From assembly GCF_001514235.1 (NCBI RefSeq), contig NZ_KQ948942.1:1-64000 (forward strand): a DNA stretch of 64,000 nucleotides, written 5' to 3'. The DNA comes from Streptomyces caeruleatus (GTDB taxonomy: Bacteria > Actinomycetota > Actinomycetes > Streptomycetales > Streptomycetaceae). Every line of letters starts with the position of its first letter. Within the stretch, counting starts at the first letter, position 1. The translations under genes and the position numbers were made by a program. The notes under the pieces were generated by a model. The model did not search any database. It was given only the letters and a program-made list of their open reading frames with translations, and had not been told where the DNA came from. This document shows positions 7,901 to 15,333 of this stretch, piece after piece.

Positions 7901-8974
7901 TCATCCTGGTCCTGGCCGGTCCTGGTCCTGGTCCTCGTCGTTCTGGCCCTGGTCCAGCTTCATGGCCGCGATCTTGCCCTCCAGCATGGTGCCGAGGCCC
8001 TGGACGGCACAGACGTCGGGGCGCTCGGCGATGTGCACGGGCATGCTGGTGGCCTGCCGCAGCATCTCGTCGAAGCCGGGCAGCAGCGCGCTGCCGCCGA
8101 CCATCATGATCCCGCGGTCGGCGAGGTCGGCGACCAGATCGGGCGGGCAGTCGCGCAGCACCTTGCCGATGCTGTCGAGCACGGCGGTGAGCGGGGTCTG
8201 GATGGCGTCCCGTACGGCGGCGGTGTCGACCTGGACGGAACGGGCGAGGCCGGTGCAGATGTCGCGGCCGTGGATCTCCGTGGAGGTCGGGCCCTGGGCG
8301 GTGAGCCCGTTGCCGGACAGGGCGAGCTGCAGGGGGCGTACGTTCTGGCTGGGCAGCATCAGCTCGTGCTGGTGGCGCAGGTGCTGCACGATCGCGTGGT
8401 CCACGGCCTCGCCGCCGACGCGGATGCGTTCGGCGGTGACGATGGCGCCGAGGGAGAGCACCGCGACCTCGGTCGCCGCGGCCCCGCACACCATGATCAT
8501 GCTGGCCTCGGGCTGCTCGACGGGCAGTCCGCACCCGACCGCGGCCGCGATGAGCGTGTCGACGAGTTCGACGCGCCGGGCGCCCAGACCGACCAGGGTC
8601 TCGATGGCGGCGCGCTGGGCGAGCGGGTCGGCGTCGTGCGGCGTGCAGACGGCGGCCCGCAGGAAGGGCTTGCGGCGCAGGGCGCGGCGCATCTTGTCGC
8701 CGAGCAGGTGCCGCAGCATGCGCTGGGCCATCTCGATGTCGACGACGGTGCCGCCGGAGACGGGCCGTACGACACGGATGTAGTCCGGGGTACGGCCGGT
8801 CATCCTCTCCGCGAACTCGCCGACCGCGATGAGGGCGCCGGTCCGGGTGTTGACGGCCGCGGCGGAGGGCTGGTCGACGACGAGTCCGGCGCCCCTCACA
8901 TAGACGCGGGTCCTGGCCGCCCCCAGGTCGACGGCGAAGTGGCAGCGGCGGAGCTGCTCCAGCGTGGCGGTCAT
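7901..8974 (-). CDS. MreB/Mbl-like actin-family protein
   Basis: Actin-fold ATPase of about 357 residues, near the usual length of MreB. The phosphate-1 loop is FAVDLGAARTRVYVRG near residue 11, followed by the MreB-type segments RPVSGGTVVDIEMAQRML and LVGLGARRVELVDTL, and a late GIMMVGGSALLPGF adenosine motif. The phosphate-2 region reads MIMVCGAAATEVAVLS, where standard MreB has Asp-hGGGTT, so nucleotide binding may be altered. This suggests one of the extra, divergent MreB-like paralogues of streptomycetes rather than the main spore-wall MreB, which sits beside mreC; no mreC or mreD is nearby. The C-terminus has an unusual Asp/Gln-rich tail. ATG at 8974 is preceded by GGGAGG. Confidence 0.82.
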   Translation of the reverse strand: MTATLEQLRRCHFAVDLGAARTRVYVRGAGLVVDQPSAAAVNTRTGALIAVGEFAERMTGRTPDYIRVVRPVSGGTVVDIEMAQRMLRHLLGDKMRRALRRKPFLRAAVCTPHDADPLAQRAAIETLVGLGARRVELVDTLIAAAVGCGLPVEQPEASMIMVCGAAATEVAVLSLGAIVTAERIRVGGEAVDHAIVQHLRHQHELMLPSQNVRPLQLALSGNGLTAQGPTSTEIHGRDICTGLARSVQVDTAAVRDAIQTPLTAVLDSIGKVLRDCPPDLVADLADRGIMMVGGSALLPGFDEMLRQATSMPVHIAERPDVCAVQGLGTMLEGKIAAMKLDQGQNDEDQDQDRPGPG

Positions 8975-9285
8975 GGGGGGCCTCCCGAAAACGCAGACCA
9001 TGGGTCCGCCGGGTGGGTGGCGGGCCTCGCTTGGGGTGTGGGGTCGATGGCGCGGGGCCGCCGTGCGACGGACCTCCTTGACTCCGATCGTGCGGTCTGC
9101 CCAGTGGGGGGCGCCTTTTGGAGGGGGCCGGGTGGGGTGCGGCTGAATGGGGGGTTTTGTTTCTGATGGGGGGTCAGGCGGGCGTGTCGGCGGCGGGGGA
9201 GCGGGGGCTTCGGGTATGGGCCGGGGTGCCGTGCTCTCCTCTACCCGGTGCTCCTCTACGCCGTGCTCCTCTACGCCGTGCTCCT
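8975..9285. other. Gene-free stretch with MreB-like promoter and tandem repeats
   Basis: About 310 bases between the carboxyltransferase stop and the MreB-like start, both on the minus strand. It should contain the promoter of the MreB-like gene and the terminator of the carboxyltransferase operon, but no convincing -35/-10 pair or stem-loop was recognised. Its left part is G-rich on the plus strand (several runs of five or more G around 9100-9180). Its right end consists of the 15-base tandem repeat described separately. Confidence 0.5.
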
Positions 9286-9295
9286 CTACGCCGTG
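9231..9295. repeat. 15-bp tandem repeat at the carboxyltransferase stop
   Basis: Unit GTGCTCCTCTACGCC on the plus strand. Three perfect copies start at 9248, 9263 and 9278, followed by a partial copy and preceded by a degenerate 17-base copy. The TAG stop codon of the minus-strand carboxyltransferase gene lies in the rightmost perfect unit. Because the unit is a multiple of three, every other copy also supplies a TAG in the same frame. Confidence 0.85.
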
Positions 9296-11280
9296 CCCTC
9301 GCTCGGCGGCCCGCCGACGACTCCCCGGATCACCCCCAGCTCCACCAGGTCCTGCGGCCGGATCCGTAGCTGGTCCGCCGTCGCCTCCACCTCCTCCGGT
9401 CCCCGTTTGAGGATCGCCGCCGCCGGCTCCGGTGCGATGACGGAGAAGTAACTGTCCGGCGTGGCCCAGGTGTTGCCGGGCGCCGCCAGCGCCAGCGCCC
9501 CGCCCGAGCCGCCCTCGCCGATGACGAGTGTGGTGATCGGGACACGCGCCCCGGCCACCGCCCCGAACAGGTCCGCGATCGACGCGCCCACCCCCTGCCG
9601 CTCGGCCTCCGCGTCGTTGGCGGCCCCCGGCGTGTCCACCAGGGTGAGCACCGGGATCCCCAGCCGGTCCGCGAGCCGGATCAGCCGGGCGGCGGTCCGG
9701 TAGCCCGCCGGGCGGGTCGCCGTGCCGGTCTGCGCGGCGTACGCGACCGTACGGCCCTCGTGCGCACCGAACCCACAGAGCATGCCCTCCGGGTCGGCGC
9801 CACCGCACCGGTCGCCGCTGATCAGGACACGGTGCTCGAAATAGGCCGCCAGATACGCCTCCGCACGCGGACGCCGAGCCGCCCGGGCACGCTGAACCGC
9901 GTCCCAGCCGGTGGCCGGGAGGTCCGTGACGCCGAGGGGGGACGGGGGCGGGGGCGCGGTCGCGGTCGCGTGGGGGGCGAGGTCCAGGGGCGCTCTTTGT
10001 GCCGGGGCGGGCCCGGCGGCGGCCTCAGGCGCAGGGCGTCGCGCTGTCGGGCCCGGAGTCCCCGCAGCGGTCGCGCCGGCAGCTTCCGGAGCCGCCGCAC
10101 CGGCAGCGTTCTGGGCTGTCGGGCCGGATGGGTTCTGAGCTGTCGGGCTGGAAGGGTCCTGGGCTGTCGGGCCGGCAGCCTCCGGGGCCGCCGCAGCGGC
10201 AGCGTTCTGGGCTGTCGGGCCGGATGGGTTCTGAGCTGTCGGGCTGGAAGGGTCCTGGGCTGTCGGGCCGGCAGCCTCCGGGCCCGCCGTGTCGGCAGCG
10301 GCCTGGGTCGGGCCGGAAGCGTCCTGGGCTGTCGGGCCGGCAGCTTCCGGGGCCGCCGCAGCGGCAGCGTTCTGGGCTGTCGGGCCGGATGGGTTCTGAG
10401 CTGTCGGGCTGGAAGGGTCCTGGGCTGTCGGGCCGGAAGGGTCCTGAGCCGCCGTGCCGGCAGCGTCCTGGGCTGTCGGGCCGGCAGCCTCCGGGCCCGC
10501 CGTGTCGGCAGCGTCCTGGGGCGGGCCGTAAGCGTCCTGAGTCGCCGCTTCGGGATCACCCTGAACCGCCGACCGAGGCGCGCCCCGCGCCGCCTCGCCC
10601 GCCAGCAGCCCCAGCCACCGACCCAGCACCCCCCGCAGCTCCTCCGCCGGGACCACCGCGTCCACCGCCCCCGCCGCCAGCTGCGCCTCCGCCGTGTACG
10701 CCGTCGGGTCGGCGTCCGGTGGGCGGACGCGGGAGCCGGCGAAGCCGATCTGGGCGGTGGGGAGGGCGAGGGTGATGTCGGCGCCGGCGCCGAGGGTGGC
10801 CCAGCCGCCGCCGGTGGTGGGGTCGCGGAGGACGGCGATCTGGGGGAGGCCGGCCTCTCTGGTGAGTATCGACTGGCGGGCCACGCGCTGGAGCTGGGTG
10901 AGGGCGAGCATGCCCTCCTGCATACGGCTGCCGCCCGTGGCGACCAGGGGGACGACCGGGAGGCGGTGGGCGCGGGCGTGGGCGTACGCCGACTCCAGCC
11001 GGTCGCCGGTGCGTTCGCCGAGCGAGCCGCCCAGGAAGCCGAACTCGAACGCCAGCAGCACGGCCGGCGTGCCCCCCACGGTCGCGGTGCCGCAGATGAC
11101 GGACTCCGCCTCGCCGGTGCGCTCCCGGGCGCGCGCGTGGGAGGCGTCGTAGCCCTGCCAGGACAGGGGGCCGTCCGGCTCGGAGCAGGACTCCCGCTCC
11201 GGGGCGGGGAGTTCGGCGAACGAGGTCTCGTCGGCGACCAGGGCGATGACCTCGCGTGCCGACAGGCGCCGCTCAGTCAT
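9286..11280 (-). CDS. Fused two-domain acyl-CoA carboxyltransferase
   Basis: Crotonase-fold carboxyltransferase of 664 residues. An AccD-like N-terminal half (about 1-230, with GGSRMQEGMLALTQL and a following GGGWATLGAGAD loop) and an AccA-like C-terminal half (about 450-664, with LVDTPGA and GEGGSGGALALA oxyanion loops) are joined by a roughly 220-residue Ala/Pro/Thr/Gln-rich linker with 32-residue repeats. No zinc-finger Cys4 motif is visible at the N-terminus. The gene overlaps matB by eight bases. Family members transfer a carboxyl group between biotin and acyl-CoA, and related enzymes decarboxylate malonyl groups. Beside malonyl-CoA synthetase, a role in malonyl-CoA turnover is likely but unproven. 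No biotin carboxylase or biotin carrier gene is adjacent. Confidence 0.88.
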   Translation of the reverse strand: MTERRLSAREVIALVADETSFAELPAPERESCSEPDGPLSWQGYDASHARARERTGEAESVICGTATVGGTPAVLLAFEFGFLGGSLGERTGDRLESAYAHARAHRLPVVPLVATGGSRMQEGMLALTQLQRVARQSILTREAGLPQIAVLRDPTTGGGWATLGAGADITLALPTAQIGFAGSRVRPPDADPTAYTAEAQLAAGAVDAVVPAEELRGVLGRWLGLLAGEAARGAPRSAVQGDPEAATQDAYGPPQDAADTAGPEAAGPTAQDAAGTAAQDPSGPTAQDPSSPTAQNPSGPTAQNAAAAAAPEAAGPTAQDASGPTQAAADTAGPEAAGPTAQDPSSPTAQNPSGPTAQNAAAAAAPEAAGPTAQDPSSPTAQNPSGPTAQNAAGAAAPEAAGATAAGTPGPTARRPAPEAAAGPAPAQRAPLDLAPHATATAPPPPSPLGVTDLPATGWDAVQRARAARRPRAEAYLAAYFEHRVLISGDRCGGADPEGMLCGFGAHEGRTVAYAAQTGTATRPAGYRTAARLIRLADRLGIPVLTLVDTPGAANDAEAERQGVGASIADLFGAVAGARVPITTLVIGEGGSGGALALAAPGNTWATPDSYFSVIAPEPAAAILKRGPEEVEATADQLRIRPQDLVELGVIRGVVGGPPSEGTA
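10063..10419 (-). repeat. 96-bp (32-residue) repeats in the carboxyltransferase linker
   Basis: Three copies of a 96-bp in-frame unit encoding two SPTAQ-type octads followed by an Ala-rich stretch. They cover residues about 288-319, 343-374 and 375-406; copies 2 and 3 are directly adjacent and the last one is slightly diverged. The wider linker (residues 240-410) is built of degenerate copies of an octad like DPSGPTAQ. The pattern indicates expansion by slippage or unequal crossing-over without loss of frame. Confidence 0.88.
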
Positions 11281-12730
11281 GGGTCAGGGCCCGCTTCATG
11301 ATCTTCCCCATGTCGTTGCGGGGGAGGGCGTCGAGGTAGTGGACCTTGCGGGGGCGCTTGTGCGGGGCCAGCCGGGCTGCGACGTGGGACGCCAGCTCGT
11401 CGGCCGTGGGCGGCGATTCGGGGTCCGCCGGGACGATCCACGCCACGATCCGCTCGCCCAGGTCCGCGTCCGGTTCGCCGGTGACCGCCGCCTCCCGCAC
11501 CCCCGCGTGTTCGAGGAGCGCGTTCTCGATCTCGCCCGCCCCGATCTTGTAACCGCCGCTCTTGATCAGGTCGGTGGCCTTGCGGCCGACGATCCGGACG
11601 TATCCGTCGGGGTCGCGCACCGCCATGTCGCCCGTGCGGAACCAGCCGTCCCCGGTGAAGGCCGCGGCCGTCGCGTCGGGGCGGTTCAGGTACTCGGTGA
11701 ACAGGTTCGGGCCGCGCACCTGGATCTCGCCCACGGTCTCGCCGTCGTAGGACGCGATCGGCGTCCCGTCCTCCTCCACCAGCCGCAGCTCCACACCGGG
11801 CAGCGGGACGCCGACCGCGCCGGGCCTCGGCTCGCCGTCCGCCCGGACGCTGGTGTTCATCAGCGTCTCCGTCATGCCGTACCGCTCGACGACCCGCTGC
11901 CCGGTCGCGGCCGTGATCCGCTCGTGGTCGTGCACGGGCAGCGCCGCCGAGCCCGAGACCAGCAGCCGCGCCTTGCCCAGTGCCTGGGCCAGCCCGGGGT
12001 CGTCGGGGAGGGCCTGGGCGATGCGGTGGTACATCGTCGGCACGCCGAACACCATGGTCGCGCCGTCGTCCAGCTCCCGCGCGACCCCCTGCGTGCTGAA
12101 CCGGCCCAGATGCCGTACGGAACCGCCGCGGCGCAGCGGGCCGAGGATGCCGAGGACCAGGCCGTGGACGTGGAACAGGGGCAGACCGTGGACCAGTACG
12201 TCCTCGCCGGTCCACTGCCAGGCGTCGGCGAGCGCGTCCAGGGTGTGGGAGACGGCCCGGCGCGGGAGCACCGCGCCCTTGGGCGGGCCGGTGGTGCCGG
12301 AGGTGTAGACGACCAGCGCCGGGTCCTCGTCGGACGCCGGTGCCGCGGCGAGCGGGCCGGTCGCCCGCACGTCGACGTCGACGTCGACGTCGATACGGTC
12401 CAAGTCGGCCAGGGAGGAGGGGAGTTCGTCCCCCGGCGCGGCCAGCACCGCCGACGCCCCGCAGTCCGACAGGATGTGCCCGAGCTCCTTCTCCCCGGAC
12501 TTCGGGTTGAGCGGTACGGCCGCCACACCGGCCTCCAGCGCCGCCACCACCGCCACGGCCGTCTCCAGCGCCGGGGTCGCCCAGACGGCCACTCTGCCCG
12601 CCCCGCCGATCCGCGCCGCGAGGGCACCGGCGGCGGCGCCGAGGCCGCCGTACGTCAGGGAGCGGTCACCGAACCGCAGGGCGGCCCGCTCCGCCGGGGC
12701 GCCCGTCAGGGCCGGGAAGAGAGAGGACAC
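11273..12730 (-). CDS. matB: Malonyl-CoA synthetase MatB
   Basis: ANL-superfamily ligase of 485 residues that makes malonyl-CoA from malonate, CoA and ATP in the cytoplasm. It matches my recollection of the structurally studied Streptomyces MatB nearly end to end. Visible are the P-loop-like YTSGTTGPPKGAVLPR, the LFHVHGLVLGILGPL segment, the A5 motif ERYGMTETLMNTS, the A7 motif RTGDMAVRD and the A10 catalytic Lys in RNDMGKIMKRAL. The start is GTG with a strong AAGGAG eight bases upstream. It lies between a MatC-like carrier and the fused carboxyltransferase, the stop codon overlapping the latter. MatB enzymes often also accept methylmalonate; that cannot be judged here. Confidence 0.93.
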   Translation of the reverse strand: MSSLFPALTGAPAERAALRFGDRSLTYGGLGAAAGALAARIGGAGRVAVWATPALETAVAVVAALEAGVAAVPLNPKSGEKELGHILSDCGASAVLAAPGDELPSSLADLDRIDVDVDVDVRATGPLAAAPASDEDPALVVYTSGTTGPPKGAVLPRRAVSHTLDALADAWQWTGEDVLVHGLPLFHVHGLVLGILGPLRRGGSVRHLGRFSTQGVARELDDGATMVFGVPTMYHRIAQALPDDPGLAQALGKARLLVSGSAALPVHDHERITAATGQRVVERYGMTETLMNTSVRADGEPRPGAVGVPLPGVELRLVEEDGTPIASYDGETVGEIQVRGPNLFTEYLNRPDATAAAFTGDGWFRTGDMAVRDPDGYVRIVGRKATDLIKSGGYKIGAGEIENALLEHAGVREAAVTGEPDADLGERIVAWIVPADPESPPTADELASHVAARLAPHKRPRKVHYLDALPRNDMGKIMKRALTHD

Positions 12731-12754
12731 GCGTCGTACTCCTTAGGTACTCGA

Positions 12755-12790
12755 CTCAACTGCTCAACTGCTCAACTGCTCAACTGCTCG
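12755..12790. repeat. 8-bp tandem repeat upstream of matB
   Basis: Four perfect copies of CTCAACTG followed by a truncated one, in the 91-base gap between the MatC-like gene and matB, some 25 bases upstream of the matB start. It may reflect slippage. Whether it affects expression of matB is unknown. Confidence 0.85.
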
Positions 12791-12821
12791 ACCATTCCGC
12801 ACGGTTGCCGTCGTCCCGGGT

Positions 12822-14219
12822 CTACCCCCAGCCCGGCACGACCAGTGCCAGCCACACCACCGCGGGCACCGCCGCCACCACGATCCCCCCGTACACCATC
12901 AGCTGGCGGAAGAAACGCTCACGGTCCACGTCCGGCGCCGCGGCCAGCACCAGCGCGCCGTTCGTCGAGAAGGGGCTCACGTCCACGACGGTCGCCGACA
13001 CCGCGAGTGCCGCCACCATGCCGACGGCCCCGATCTCGCCCTGGGCCAGGAACGGCACGGCCAGCGGGATGAGGGCGCCCATGATGCCGACGGACGAGGC
13101 GAACGCGGAGACGATCGCGCCGATGTAGCAGAGCAGTACGGCGGCCAGCAGCGGGACGCCGATGCCGCCGACGCCCTCGCCGGCCCAGGTGATGGTGCCC
13201 ATCTCGTCCAGTACGCCGACGTAGGTCAGGACGCCGCAGATCAGTAGGACCGTTGGCCAGGCGATCTCGCCGACCGCCTTGCGGCTGTCGTCCGGCCAGA
13301 GGGCGCTGAGGATGACGGCGAGGGTGATCGCGGTCAGGCCCGCGTCCAGGTCGAAGGCGAGGACGGCGACGACGAGGGCGATGAGGGAGAGGAGGGTGGC
13401 GATTCGGGGTGGGGTGAGGGGGAGGGCGGGGGTGGGGGTGGTTTCGCGGGTGACGGTTGTGGTGGTTGTGGGGGAGGGGTGGGGGGCGGGTTCTGTTGTC
13501 GTCCCTGTGTCGCGCCGTTGGGGCTGGTCGCGCCCACGCGGCGGCAGCCGCAAATCGATTGCAGCCCCGCGCCCCTTGGGGGCGTCTCCCGCGCCCTTGG
13601 CGAGTGAGTCCTGGCGCCACAGCCCCAGTCCCCCGCAGACGACGAACACCACCCCGGCGATGATCAGGTTGGCGACCAGGGACGCCAGGAACAGGGCAAC
13701 CTCGTTGCCCGGCAGCTTCTCGCGCTCCACGATGCCGTTGACGATCGAGCCGTAGATGCTGATCGGGGAGAAGCCGCCGGCCTGGGCGCCGTGTACGACC
13801 ATGGCGCCCATCAGCAGCGGGCTGATCCCGTACTGGGCGGCGAAGCTCAGCGCGATCGGGGCGACGATCGCCACGGCGGCCGGGCTGACGGCGCCGATGG
13901 CGGTGAGCGCGCCGGTGAGGGCGAACATCACCCAGGGGATGAGGGCCACGCGGCCCCGGACGAGCCGGATCGAGGCGTGCACCAGCCAGTCGGTGGTGCC
14001 GTTGGAGCGGGCGATGGCGAAGAGGTAGGTGACGCCGACGAGGACGACGAACAGGTCGCCGGGGAAGCCGGCGAAGATGCCGTCCGCGTCGAGGTCGGCG
14101 ACGAGGGTGCCGACTGCGAAGGCGGCGGCGAACGCGAGCGCGCCCATGTTGATCGAGCGGGTGGTGGCGATGACGAACACCACGGCGAGGACGAGGATCG
14201 AGATGAGTTCGGGGGACAT
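12822..14219 (-). CDS. MatC-like dicarboxylate carrier
   Basis: Secondary transporter of about 465 residues and 11-12 predicted membrane helices, related to MatC_N/ion-transporter superfamily carriers. Helices are grouped in two halves, with characteristic segments GFPGDLFVVLVGVTYLF and SPFSTNGALVLAAAP. It probably imports malonate or another dicarboxylate for the MatB ligase encoded downstream. The loop between the halves (about residues 200-260) is unusually long and hydrophilic: it carries residues encoded by an interspersed repeat (RLPPRGRDQPQRRD) and then a Thr/Pro-rich tract. ATG at 14219 is preceded by GGGAG; a GTG 42 bases further upstream is a weaker alternative. Divergent from a GntR regulator gene. 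Confidence 0.87.
   Translation of the reverse strand: MSPELISILVLAVVFVIATTRSINMGALAFAAAFAVGTLVADLDADGIFAGFPGDLFVVLVGVTYLFAIARSNGTTDWLVHASIRLVRGRVALIPWVMFALTGALTAIGAVSPAAVAIVAPIALSFAAQYGISPLLMGAMVVHGAQAGGFSPISIYGSIVNGIVEREKLPGNEVALFLASLVANLIIAGVVFVVCGGLGLWRQDSLAKGAGDAPKGRGAAIDLRLPPRGRDQPQRRDTGTTTEPAPHPSPTTTTTVTRETTPTPALPLTPPRIATLLSLIALVVAVLAFDLDAGLTAITLAVILSALWPDDSRKAVGEIAWPTVLLICGVLTYVGVLDEMGTITWAGEGVGGIGVPLLAAVLLCYIGAIVSAFASSVGIMGALIPLAVPFLAQGEIGAVGMVAALAVSATVVDVSPFSTNGALVLAAAPDVDRERFFRQLMVYGGIVVAAVPAVVWLALVVPGWG
13511..13577 (-). repeat. Interspersed repeat, copy A (inside MatC-like gene)
   Basis: On the minus strand this begins AAGGGGCGCGGGGCTG and continues through CGCCGCGTGGGCGCGACCAG. 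Apart from a two- to three-base difference in the middle and a diverged end it is the same as the copy at 34161-34228, and its ends match the shorter copy at 49570. It is read in frame within the central cytoplasmic loop of the MatC-like carrier. Confidence 0.85.
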
Positions 14220-14277
14220 ACGGGCTCCCGTCGTTGGGTCCCGGGGCGGTTGCGGGTTCACACCCCCTCAGTGGCTG

Positions 14278-14292
14278 AGTGGCTGAGCCACT
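14278..14292. promoter_or_regulatory. Palindromic operator 1 of the mat region
   Basis: Perfect inverted repeat AGTGGCT-N-AGCCACT, preceded directly by an extra AGTGGCTG half-site. It lies 59 bases upstream of the MatC-like start codon. This is the kind of short-spaced palindrome bound by GntR/FadR-family repressors, and the divergent regulator gene is next to it. Binding is inferred. Confidence 0.6.
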
Positions 14293-14362
14293 TCGGACGA
14301 CATCGGGGTGATGGCTGGATAGCGTGGGCGCGCCGGGGCCGGACGTCAAGGGGTGGCGCAGA

Positions 14363-14377
14363 ATTGGCTCAGCCACT
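14363..14377. promoter_or_regulatory. Palindromic operator 2 of the mat region
   Basis: Second copy of the operator, ATTGGCT-N-AGCCACT, with one mismatch to the perfect copy at 14278. It lies 66 bases before the GTG of the GntR/FadR regulator gene. The arrangement, one site near each divergent start, fits autoregulation plus control of the MatC-like/matB operon. Confidence 0.58.
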
Positions 14378-14442
14378 TGACCACCCGACCCCCGGACCAC
14401 TCGACCGCGCCGGTGCTACGCTCCCGGCGAGAGGGGGACCCC

Positions 14443-15159
14443 GTGACCGACGACGCCCTGCGCCCCATGACCAAGCAGCGCCTCTACGAGCAGGTGCTCG
14501 ACCGGCTGCGCGCGTATGTCGCCGAGGGCGGCCTCGGCGCCGGGGACCGGCTCCCGACCGAGCGGGACCTCGCCCAGCGGCTGGGGGTCAGCCGGGCCTC
14601 GGTGAAGCAGGCGATCGTGGTCCTGGAGGTCCAGGGCCTGGTGGAGGTGCGGCACGGGGGCGGCACGTATCTCGTGCGGGACAGCCTCGACGTGGAGCCG
14701 GTGGAGCGGATGGTCGAGCGCCGGCGGCGGCTGCCCGACGTCCTGGAGGCGCGGGAGGCCCTGGAGACGAAGCTCGCCGAACTGGCCGCCGAGCGCCGCA
14801 CGGAGGAGGACCTCGCGGCGATGCGGTCGGCCCTCGCGCACATGGCGAAGGAGGTCGAGGACGACGGCCACGGAGTGGAGGGCGACCGGCTCTTCCACGC
14901 CGCGGTCACCGCCGCCGCGCACAGCAGCATCCTCGCGGAGTTCATGCGCTCCATCGCCGACCAGATCGCCGAGAGCCGCACCGAGTCCCTGCGCCAGCCC
15001 CACCGCCCGGCCCGCTCCCTCGCCCAGCACCAGGCCATCCTGGACGCCATCGCCGACCAGCGGCCGGGGCAGGCGGCGGCCGCCATGCGCCGCCATGTCC
15101 GTACGGTCGCGAAGGTGCGGCTGCTGGACTGGGAGCCGGAGGACGAGCGGGAGCCGTAG
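14443..15159 (+). CDS. GntR/FadR-family transcriptional regulator
   Basis: Regulator of 238 residues. The N-terminal winged helix-turn-helix spans about residues 7-80 (LPTERDLAQRLGVSRASVKQ), and the C-terminal part is an all-helical FCD ligand-binding domain with the metal-ligand-like pattern D...H...H. FCD regulators usually respond to small carboxylates, and in rhizobial malonate clusters MatR plays this role. Start is the GTG at 14443, six bases after GAGGGGG; the upstream in-frame extension lacks family similarity. It is divergent from the MatC-like gene with two copies of a palindromic operator in between, so it most likely represses the malonate operon and itself. Confidence 0.9.
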   Translation: MTDDALRPMTKQRLYEQVLDRLRAYVAEGGLGAGDRLPTERDLAQRLGVSRASVKQAIVVLEVQGLVEVRHGGGTYLVRDSLDVEPVERMVERRRRLPDVLEAREALETKLAELAAERRTEEDLAAMRSALAHMAKEVEDDGHGVEGDRLFHAAVTAAAHSSILAEFMRSIADQIAESRTESLRQPHRPARSLAQHQAILDAIADQRPGQAAAAMRRHVRTVAKVRLLDWEPEDEREP

Positions 15160-15205
15160 GGCGGGCCGGCTACGGCGCGGGTCTGAGGACGACCCGGCGC
15201 TCTTC

Positions 15206-15233
15206 GGGGCCGGGGCCGGGGCCGGGGCCGGGG
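15206..15233. repeat. GGGGCC hexanucleotide repeat
   Basis: Four perfect GGGGCC units plus a run of five G, in the intergenic stretch after the GntR gene and about 100 bases upstream of the ATP-grasp gene. It is a simple-sequence tract of unclear significance. Confidence 0.8.
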
Positions 15234-15333
15234 GAATGGCCGAGGCGGGAGGGGAGGGCTCCGGTCTGTCCCGGTTCCGGAAGTGCTTGTTAACCTGCCG
15301 ATCGCACATACGTCCCATCCGGAGGAGCCCGGC

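Noticed and set aside
7901..9808. Minus-strand extension of the MreB-like frame to 635 residues, including HGVEE pentapeptide repeats
   Set aside because: The extension reads the 15-bp repeat and the carboxyltransferase 3' end in another frame; a good ribosome site and family start exist at 8974.
9760..11301. Plus-strand frame with many AGRVLGCR-like repeats
   Set aside because: It is the antisense of the repetitive linker of the carboxyltransferase; not a gene.
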